DNA from: Actinobacteria bacterium casp-actino8
GTDB taxonomy: Bacteria > Actinomycetota > Acidimicrobiia > Acidimicrobiales > Ilumatobacteraceae
DNA length: 22,398 nucleotides
Direction: 5' to 3'
NCBI GenBank assembly: GCA_001510455.1
Contig: LFFH01000012.1
Span: 1 to 22,398, forward strand
In this document: in pieces, positions 17,295 through 22,398 of the stretch
Position numbering within the stretch: position 1 is the stretch's first letter
How the letters are laid out: each line of letters begins with the position of its first letter
The notes under the pieces: generated by a model
Database searches by the model: none
Seen by the model: only the letters and a program-made list of their open reading frames with translations
Told to the model about the DNA's origin: nothing
Program-made: the position numbers and the translations under genes

Positions 17295-18613
17295 GGCTGA
17301 CTCCTCGAGATAGCTCTGCCGGACGTGGTGTCAACATCGAAATCGGTGTCGACGAGCTCCATGATGACGTCGAGGAGCAGTTGAGCACCGTCCACGAGGT
17401 CGGCGTCGTCGGTGTGTTCGGCCGGGTTGTGGCTGATGCCGAGGTGAGACGGCGTGAAGATCATGGCCGTCGGGCACACTCGGGCGAGCATCTGGGCGTC
17501 ATGACCGGCTCCGGAGGGGAGTCGCCGGACAGAATGTCCACGTCGTTCGATGGCGCGCTGCACCGTGTCGATGACGCGAGCATCGAATTCGACCGGTTCG
17601 AAACGAGCCAGAATTCGACGGCTGATGTCCACGTCCTCGTCTTCGGCAATCCTTCGCAGGAAAGAATCGATCTCGGATTCGGCCGCCGACAGCAGGACTT
17701 CGTCGGTGTTCCGGACGTCGAGAGTCAACGTGGCCGAACGAGGAACGACGTTGATGAGATTCGGAACGATCTCGATTCGACCGACGGTGCAGACCTGGTC
17801 GCCACCCATTCGCTCGGCCAACTCCCTCAGGAACACTGTCAGTCGGGCCGCGACCAGAGCTGGGTCGCGACGCATCGACATCGGGGTCGTGCCGGCGTGG
17901 TTGCTCTGACCCTCGATGGTCACTTCCTGCCACGAGATTCCCTGAACGCCCGTCACTGCACCGAAGCGAAAGCCTTCGCGTTCGAGAACCGGACCCTGTT
18001 CGATGTGCAATTCGACGAAGGCATGGGGAGCCGGGGCCGGGCACGGCACCGAGCCCGCGTAACCGATTCGTAGTAGCTCGTCACCGTAGGTCGCGCCGTC
18101 GATGGCGACGGTCGAGAGGGCCTCTTCCACGGCCAATCCGCCCACGTAGACGAGTGATCCCAGCATGTCGGGCTGGAAGCGCGCTCCCTCTTCGTTGCTG
18201 AAAATGGTCACGGCGATCGGACGGCGAGGACGGACACCGGTCTGTATCAACGTTTCGATGATCTCGATTCCGGCCAGAACACCGAGATTTCCGTCGTAAC
18301 GCCCACCGGTCCGCACCGTGTCGATGTGGGAGCCGGTCATGACCGGGGCTCCGACGCCGACGTTCCACGTTCCGGTCACGTTCCCCACGACGTCGACCGA
18401 GACCTCGAGACCGAGATCCTTCATCCAGGTCACCACCAGGTCGCGTCCGTCTCGGTCGGAATCGGACAGCGCTAGGCGGCAGGAGCCCCCTCCCTCGATC
18501 GGTCCGATTCGAGCCAAGTCGCTTAAGCGATCGAGAAGGCGACGTCCGTCGATTCGGGGTGTCATGGGGGCATCGCCGAGCGCCTGTCCGCGAGAGCTGT
18601 CGACCTCGACCAT
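17291..18613 (-). CDS. M20-family Zn-dependent hydrolase (L-carbamoylase / allantoate amidohydrolase / ureidopropionase type)
   Basis: This 440-residue metallopeptidase-fold enzyme belongs to the hydantoinase/carbamoylase amidase family, whose members hydrolyse N-carbamoyl-L-amino acids, allantoate or beta-ureidopropionate. Metal-binding motifs are complete: GSHIDTV (His96), GGRYDGNLGV (Asp107), FSNEEGARF (Glu141-142), ELHIEQGPVLE (His203) and HLGISHNPAEH (His395). The dimerisation-domain marker NHAGTTPM is present, as is SGAGHDAQ. Two starts are possible: ATG 18613 has TAAACT exactly six bases upstream (leaderless), whereas ATG 18565 has no ribosome-binding site, so 18613 is chosen; it adds 16 weakly conserved residues. 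It is the first gene of the eight-gene operon. Which carbamoyl substrate it prefers cannot be read from sequence. Confidence 0.9.
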   Translation of the reverse strand: MVEVDSSRGQALGDAPMTPRIDGRRLLDRLSDLARIGPIEGGGSCRLALSDSDRDGRDLVVTWMKDLGLEVSVDVVGNVTGTWNVGVGAPVMTGSHIDTVRTGGRYDGNLGVLAGIEIIETLIQTGVRPRRPIAVTIFSNEEGARFQPDMLGSLVYVGGLAVEEALSTVAIDGATYGDELLRIGYAGSVPCPAPAPHAFVELHIEQGPVLEREGFRFGAVTGVQGISWQEVTIEGQSNHAGTTPMSMRRDPALVAARLTVFLRELAERMGGDQVCTVGRIEIVPNLINVVPRSATLTLDVRNTDEVLLSAAESEIDSFLRRIAEDEDVDISRRILARFEPVEFDARVIDTVQRAIERRGHSVRRLPSGAGHDAQMLARVCPTAMIFTPSHLGISHNPAEHTDDADLVDGAQLLLDVIMELVDTDFDVDTTSGRAISRSQP

Positions 18614-18619
18614 GTGGGA

Positions 18620-18625
18620 AGTTTA
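18620..18625 (-). promoter_or_regulatory. Putative -10 box of the heterocycle-catabolism operon
   Basis: On the minus strand TAAACT is followed by six bases and then the ATG at 18613. This would start transcription at or near the first base of the M20 gene. It overlaps the imperfect palindrome at 18621-18637. No -35 element at normal spacing is visible. Confidence 0.5.
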
Positions 18626-18637
18626 CATTTTGTCAAA
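18621..18637. promoter_or_regulatory. AT-rich imperfect palindrome, candidate operator
   Basis: GTTTACA-TTT-TGTCAAA is a 17-base imperfect inverted repeat (five of seven arm positions complementary) in the 60-base gap between the divergent M20 and TauE genes. It is strikingly AT-rich for this sequence and overlaps the proposed -10 box of the operon, where a bound repressor would block transcription. The regulator is not encoded in the window. Confidence 0.35.
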
Positions 18638-18661
18638 TCGTCCGCCTCGTGATCGGCCTGC

Positions 18662-18667
18662 CATAGT
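18662..18667 (+). promoter_or_regulatory. Possible -10 box of the TauE/SafE gene
   Basis: CATAGT lies six bases before the GTG at 18674, the same spacing as the other leaderless candidates, although its first base departs from TANNNT. No better promoter is visible in the gap. Confidence 0.3.
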
Positions 18668-18673
18668 CGAAGC

Positions 18674-19417
18674 GTGGCGTCGATCGGCGGGTGGGGGGAC
18701 TGGATCGTCGTGGCCCTCGCCGTTCTCGTCGCCGCGACGGCTCAGTACACGGCTGGGTTCGGATTCGCCCTTCTCGGTGTCCCCTTGATGGCGACGTCGA
18801 TCGACACCCACGACGCCGTGATCATCACGGTGTGGCTGGGGCTGGTGACGAGTTCTCTACAAGCCATCGAGGGCCGTCGTGTCCTCGACCGCTCGGTGAC
18901 AGCACGGTTGACCATCGGAACGGTGCTCGGTATTCCGATCGGGTCGACGGTCTTCGTTCTGGTGGCCGAGCGCACGCTGACGGTCGTTCTCGGGGTGTGC
19001 GTTCTCGTTGCAACGGCCGTGTTGGCGCACGGCTTTCGACTGACGTCCACCAGTACGCGTCCCGAGTGGGTCGCTGGGATCGTGTCCGGCGCGCTGGCTT
19101 CCTCGCTCGCAACGAACGGACCACCTTTGGTCGCGATCCTTCAGGCCAGACGTTTTCCGATCGCGGTGTTCCGGGCCACGATCAACACCGTGTTCGCCGT
19201 GGCCAATGTGTTGGCTCTGGTCGCCTTTGCGCTGACAGGGGACCTCGCGCTGCGACAACTGCTGTTGTCGATCACGACCCTCCCCGTCCTCGCTGTCGGT
19301 GTGGCGATCGGGCTGCGATTACGACGTTCGATCGATGAGCCTCGAGCACGACGGGTCGTTCTCGGGTTGCTGGCTCTGGCCGGACTGTCGGCTCTCGTGT
19401 CGGCTGCAACCGGCTGA
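18674..19417 (+). CDS. TauE/SafE-family membrane permease
   Basis: This 247-residue, strongly hydrophobic protein has seven or eight predicted membrane segments arranged as two similar halves, the fold of the sulfite/sulfoacetate exporter TauE/SafE family (formerly DUF81). Typical pieces are YTAGFGFALLGVPLMA in the first helix pair and ALASSLATNGPPLVAILQ at the start of the second half; the latter matches the family's G/N-PP motif. The GTG at 18674 has no clear ribosome-binding site but a CATAGT box six bases upstream. Family members move small organic or sulfur anions across the cytoplasmic membrane. Divergence from the catabolic operon makes uptake of its substrate or export of an anionic product plausible, but this is inference. 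The 3' end meets the convergent MBL gene with a three-base gap. Confidence 0.85.
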   Translation: MASIGGWGDWIVVALAVLVAATAQYTAGFGFALLGVPLMATSIDTHDAVIITVWLGLVTSSLQAIEGRRVLDRSVTARLTIGTVLGIPIGSTVFVLVAERTLTVVLGVCVLVATAVLAHGFRLTSTSTRPEWVAGIVSGALASSLATNGPPLVAILQARRFPIAVFRATINTVFAVANVLALVAFALTGDLALRQLLLSITTLPVLAVGVAIGLRLRRSIDEPRARRVVLGLLALAGLSALVSAATG

Positions 19418-19420
19418 TCT

Positions 19421-20131
19421 CTACGACGCGAAGATCGACAACCACTGCTCCTTGTCGGTGGGTTTCAGAACGAAGTTGTGTCGACGAACGTCGGACAATT
19501 CTTCGGCGGGTGCCTCCGAGTACCGGTGGCCGGGAAAGATCACCGTCTGGTCGGGCAGAGAGTCGAGACGTCGCAGACTGTCGAACATCGCTTCTGGGTC
19601 ACTGCCGGGAAGGTCGGTCCGCCCGCAGCCGTCCAGGAACAACGTGTCACCCGAAACGAGGGCGCCACGAACACGGAAGCATTGGCTGCCAGGAGTGTGA
19701 CCCGGGGTGTGCACGCATTCGATCTCGACCCGACCGACCCGCACCACGTCACCACCGTCGTGCAGAACCAGATGTTGGGCGCCGACTCCCGTTGTCTTCT
19801 CGACCCACGGCGCTTCGTTCCGATTCACGTGGATCGGAACATCGACCCGCTCGAGGAGACGGGCGACCCCTTCGATGCGATGGCCCATCATCGACCCACC
19901 CACGTGATCAGGGTGGTAGTGCGTCGCGAGAACTCCGGTGAGATGCATTCCGTCGGCGGCGGCGATGTCGATCAGTTCGTCCACACCGTAAGCCGGGTCG
20001 ACGACCACGCATTCACCCGTGGTGCGGTCTCCGATCAGATACACGAAGTTCACCATCTGGTGAGCGAGCGGATCGCCGCTCGCGAAATCGTGTCCGGACA
20101 GAAGTTGGCGAAAGTAGAGGTCGTCGGCCAT
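19421..20131 (-). CDS. Metallo-beta-lactamase-fold hydrolase (glyoxalase II-like)
   Basis: This 236-residue protein has the full binuclear metal site of the metallo-beta-lactamase fold: HYHPDH at 71-76, His145 in HTPGHTPGS, Asp162 in VSGDTLF, and His202 in FPGHRY. The GDTLFLDGCGRTDLPG stretch is shared by glyoxalase II-like thioesterases and ETHE1/persulfide-dioxygenase relatives. Hydrolysis of a thioester such as S-lactoyl-thiol, or persulfide chemistry, is possible; the sequence alone does not choose. The ATG at 20131 is placed by the conserved N-terminus; a TAGCGT box lies seven bases upstream, so a near-leaderless transcript is likely. It diverges from the ProA-like gene across only 18 bases. 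Confidence 0.9.
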   Translation of the reverse strand: MADDLYFRQLLSGHDFASGDPLAHQMVNFVYLIGDRTTGECVVVDPAYGVDELIDIAAADGMHLTGVLATHYHPDHVGGSMMGHRIEGVARLLERVDVPIHVNRNEAPWVEKTTGVGAQHLVLHDGGDVVRVGRVEIECVHTPGHTPGSQCFRVRGALVSGDTLFLDGCGRTDLPGSDPEAMFDSLRRLDSLPDQTVIFPGHRYSEAPAEELSDVRRHNFVLKPTDKEQWLSIFAS

Positions 20132-20137
20132 CGGGCC

Positions 20138-20144
20138 TACGCTA
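20138..20144. promoter_or_regulatory. Shared divergent -10 core
   Basis: The heptamer TACGCTA reads as TACGCT on the plus strand, six bases before the GTG at 20150, and as TAGCGT on the minus strand, seven bases before the ATG at 20131. One sequence therefore could serve as the -10 box of two back-to-back leaderless promoters, which would be mutually exclusive at any moment. Confidence 0.45.
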
Positions 20145-20149
20145 ACCCC

Positions 20150-21619
20150 GTGTCGATCGAGCGTCTGACCCACCTGGAGTCCGGCCAGGTCGTTCCCTTC
20201 GGCGGTGATCGGTACACAGTGATCGGCGCCGAATTGGCAGCGGCTTTCCGCGATGGCGATCGCCTCGTGGTGGTTCAGGAGTCGGGAGACCTGTTGCACG
20301 TACCGGCCGAGGTGGCTCGCATCGTCGAGATCGCCGTCCACGATGCGGTGACGGCTTTCCGGGGACTCGGCACGATCCCGGTCGCTCGCATCGACAGCTT
20401 CTACGACGAGTTCGCCGCCCGACTGAGTGATGACTCGTCTTTCGCGCCGGTGAAAGAGGCCAACGACGTCGACGTCGACGATGCTCGCCGACGCGGACGT
20501 GCCATCGGCCGATTGGTGCTCTCCGACAAGATGCGGGCCGACATGATCTCGGCCCTTCGCATGTGGCGAGACCTTCCCGATCCGTTGTCGGCCTCTGCCG
20601 TCACGATCGACCACGGCCGATGGACAGTGGAGGAGCGCCGCAGTCCACTCGGAGTGGTGGGTTTCGTTTTCGAAGGCCGACCCAATGTTTTCGCCGACGC
20701 GACCGGAGTCCTGAAGAGTGGCAACTCGGTGGTCTTTCGAATCGGTAGCGATGCGCTGCGCACGGCTCGTGCGATCATGACGCACTGTGTTGCACCGGCA
20801 CTCGAGGCAGCGAGCATTCCGCGGGGCAGTGTGGTTCTCGTGGACTCAGCGGCTCGTTCGGCTGGACATGCCCTCTTCTCCGACCGCCGACTCGCGCTGG
20901 CGGTGGCACGTGGTAGCGGTGAGGCAGTGGCCCAGTTGGGTGCTGTCGCTCGACAGGCGGGAATCTCGGTGAGTCTCCACGGCACCGGCGGAGCATGGAT
21001 TCATGTGGCCGATGACGTCGACGTGAAGCGCGTGTCCGACGTCGTCGATTCCTCACTCGACCGCAAGGTGTGCAACACCGTGAATGTCGTGGCCGTCCCT
21101 GAGGCGCGAAACGAATTGCACCGCGCCGTGTTCGAAGGAATCGTACGAGCGGCCGAGCTTCGGGGTGTCCGCGCGGTCGTTCACGTGAAAGAGGCGGACT
21201 TTTCGATCTGGAGTGAGGCCGGGCTGCTCGATGACGTGGAGGTCGTGCGACACTCGGACGATTCGTACCTGGCGACCGAGTGGGAGTGGGACGAGGTCCC
21301 GGAGGTGTCGGTGATTTCGGTTCCCGACGTCGATCGAACCCTCGATCTGTACGACCGGCACAGTCCGCATTTCGTCCTGTCTGTCCTCACTGATGACGAA
21401 CGACTTCTCGAGTACGTGTACGCGTCCTCCGAGGCACCATTCCTCGGGGATGGCTTCACCCGATGGGTCGACGGGCAGTACGCCCTTCGCCGACCCGAGT
21501 TGGGTCTGTCGAACTGGCAGAACGGACGACTCTTCGGCCGGGGCGGCATCTTGTCCGGTGACGGGGTCTTTTCGGTTCGCTACGTGGCTCGCCACCAGGA
21601 CCCGACCCAACGTCGGTGA
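20150..21619 (+). CDS. ProA-like aldehyde dehydrogenase with extra N-terminal segment
   Basis: This 489-residue protein is related to gamma-glutamyl-phosphate reductase (ProA), an NADPH enzyme of the aldehyde dehydrogenase superfamily. The ProA-like core runs from about residue 100: EANDVDVDDARRRG, ERRSPLGVVGFVFEGRPNVF, ATGVLKSGNSVVFRIGS, and the catalytic loop DRKVCNTVN with Cys308. Typical ProA is about 415-420 residues; here roughly 65 extra residues precede the core, and the C-terminus (RWVDGQYALRRPELGLSNW...GRGGILSGDG) departs from the usual ProA ending, which normally carries the RFTDG and GLGAEIGIST motifs. Gly-Arg-Pro-Asn replaces the common ARPNV. No proB lies nearby. The GTG at 20150 is chosen because TACGCT lies exactly six bases upstream. 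It is probably a paralogue with a different acyl-phosphate or acyl substrate; proline synthesis is less likely. Confidence 0.8.
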   Translation: MSIERLTHLESGQVVPFGGDRYTVIGAELAAAFRDGDRLVVVQESGDLLHVPAEVARIVEIAVHDAVTAFRGLGTIPVARIDSFYDEFAARLSDDSSFAPVKEANDVDVDDARRRGRAIGRLVLSDKMRADMISALRMWRDLPDPLSASAVTIDHGRWTVEERRSPLGVVGFVFEGRPNVFADATGVLKSGNSVVFRIGSDALRTARAIMTHCVAPALEAASIPRGSVVLVDSAARSAGHALFSDRRLALAVARGSGEAVAQLGAVARQAGISVSLHGTGGAWIHVADDVDVKRVSDVVDSSLDRKVCNTVNVVAVPEARNELHRAVFEGIVRAAELRGVRAVVHVKEADFSIWSEAGLLDDVEVVRHSDDSYLATEWEWDEVPEVSVISVPDVDRTLDLYDRHSPHFVLSVLTDDERLLEYVYASSEAPFLGDGFTRWVDGQYALRRPELGLSNWQNGRLFGRGGILSGDGVFSVRYVARHQDPTQRR

Positions 21620-21630
21620 TTGGGAAGTTC

Positions 21631-22398
21631 TCAGCCGATCAGCACGTCCACCAGACGGGACATGAGTCCGCCGACTCGACCTCGGGCCTCCTGTTTGTCG
21701 ACTGACTCCGCGAGCCGGTTCATCGTGTTGACGCCGATCCATCGGAGAGGCTCGGGCTCCCAGCGCCGAGAGCGGTGGCCGATGAGGGGTAGATCGTCGG
21801 TTCCATGGGCGATGAGCCGGGACATGGCCCGCCCGGCGACGAAGGTGGAAGTGACTCCGTCCCCCACGTAACCACCGAGGCGACCGAATCCGGACCCACG
21901 ATCGAAAGTCACCGACCACGTCCAGTCGCGAGGAACGGCGAGTGGACCACCCCAGCGGTGGGTGATCCCGGCCTCGCTCAACACCGGAAACAATTCGACC
22001 ATCGACGCCAAGAGTTTGCTGTGAACACGGTCGTCGTAATCGGAACGGTTGCGGATTCGAGAACCGAACGCGTAGCCGACCCCGCGTCCCCCGAAGGCCA
22101 ATCGATCATCGTGGGTGCGTTGGGCATAGATGATCTGACGCCGGTAATCGGACAAGGCTTCGCGTTGCGGGAGGCCGATCTCGTCCCACACGGCCGGGGA
22201 CAGCGGCTCGGTCGCGATCATCGAGGAATGGATCGGGATCACGATCCGTCCGGACGATCGCGCCCCGTAGGCCTCGCGACAATCCACGACGATCGGAGCC
22301 TTCACGCAACCATGTGTGGTCTCGATTCGGCCCACTTCGATGGATCGAACGCGAGACTCCTCGTGAAAGATCACACCCCGATCTCCGATGAGTTCAGC
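21631..22398 (-). CDS. DAO-type FAD-dependent oxidoreductase, N-terminus cut by window edge
   Basis: The last 255 residues of an FAD-dependent amine or amino-acid oxidoreductase enter from the right edge; the N-terminal Rossmann dinucleotide motif lies outside the window. Visible are the substrate-domain stretch VVDCREAYGARSSGRIVIPIHSSMIATEPL, the internal RLAFGGRGVGYAFGSR, and the C-terminal FAD-contact segment GGYVGDGVTSTFVAGRAMSRLI, typical of the DAO family close to gamma-glutamylputrescine oxidase and glycine oxidase. It ends 11 bases from the convergent ProA-like gene. The substrate is unknown. Confidence 0.85.
   Translation of the reverse strand, partial: AELIGDRGVIFHEESRVRSIEVGRIETTHGCVKAPIVVDCREAYGARSSGRIVIPIHSSMIATEPLSPAVWDEIGLPQREALSDYRRQIIYAQRTHDDRLAFGGRGVGYAFGSRIRNRSDYDDRVHSKLLASMVELFPVLSEAGITHRWGGPLAVPRDWTWSVTFDRGSGFGRLGGYVGDGVTSTFVAGRAMSRLIAHGTDDLPLIGHRSRRWEPEPLRWIGVNTMNRLAESVDKQEARGRVGGLMSRLVDVLIG

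Noticed and set aside
18630..18635. Minus-strand TTGACA that looks like a -35 box upstream of the M20 gene
   Set aside because: It is only five bases from the TAAACT box, and at 17 bases downstream there is TGGTCG, which is not a -10; it is better explained as part of the palindrome.
1..22398. tRNA or rRNA genes, CRISPR arrays, insertion sequences, toxin-antitoxin or phage genes
   Set aside because: Looked for on both strands; no cloverleaf, repeat-spacer series, transposase motif or terminal repeat was recognised, and genes fill nearly all of the window.

Overview
The window is GC-rich, densely coding bacterial chromosome (15 gene calls, two of them cut by the window edges, and only three intergenic gaps of more than 50 bases). 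Two luciferase-like oxidoreductases of the kind that often use F420, a MSMEG_2249-like protein, a cytochrome P450, an actinobacterial-style acyl-CoA carboxylase subunit and apparently leaderless gene starts (a TANNNT box six bases before the start codon) all point to an actinobacterium. An environmental lineage such as Acidimicrobiia is my guess, but no marker gene is present to prove it. No tRNA, rRNA, CRISPR array, insertion sequence or phage gene was seen.

Region 1 (1-6861) holds a divergent pair of transcription units. A partial cupin protein runs left off the edge. A tight five-gene operon runs right: SDR dehydrogenase, F420/LLM oxidoreductase, alpha/beta hydrolase, cytochrome P450, and a biotinyl-domain/carboxyltransferase fusion. 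Neighbouring genes overlap by one to four bases or sit one base apart. The set reads as an oxidative degradation route for a hydrophobic or acyl-CoA-linked compound: hydroxylate, oxidise, hydrolyse, carboxylate. The substrate cannot be read from sequence. A perfect 8-bp inverted repeat covers the ribosome-binding site of the first gene.

Region 2 (6863-18613, minus strand) is the most interesting part. An eight-gene operon runs from an M20-family carbamoylase/allantoate-amidohydrolase-like enzyme, through a D-carbamoylase-like nitrilase, a fused 2Fe-2S/molybdopterin hydroxylase of the XdhD/selenium-dependent xanthine dehydrogenase type, an SsnA-like aminohydrolase lacking its N-terminal region, and an LLM flavoenzyme, to a complete three-gene (FAD, 2Fe-2S, Mo) molybdenum hydroxylase. 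A ninth gene, a PF04909-type amidohydrolase, follows from what looks like its own leaderless promoter. Together they look like a catabolic pathway for a nitrogen heterocycle (purine-, pyrimidine- or hydantoin-like): two ring hydroxylations, deamination or ring opening, and hydrolysis of N-carbamoyl products. No conventional hydantoinase, allantoinase or uricase is in view.

Region 3 (18614-22398) starts with a divergent TauE/SafE-type permease, possibly the transporter for region 2. It continues with a metallo-beta-lactamase-fold hydrolase, which shares an 18-base divergent promoter region with an unusual ProA-like aldehyde dehydrogenase that carries an extra N-terminal segment. The C-terminal part of a DAO-type FAD oxidoreductase enters from the right edge.
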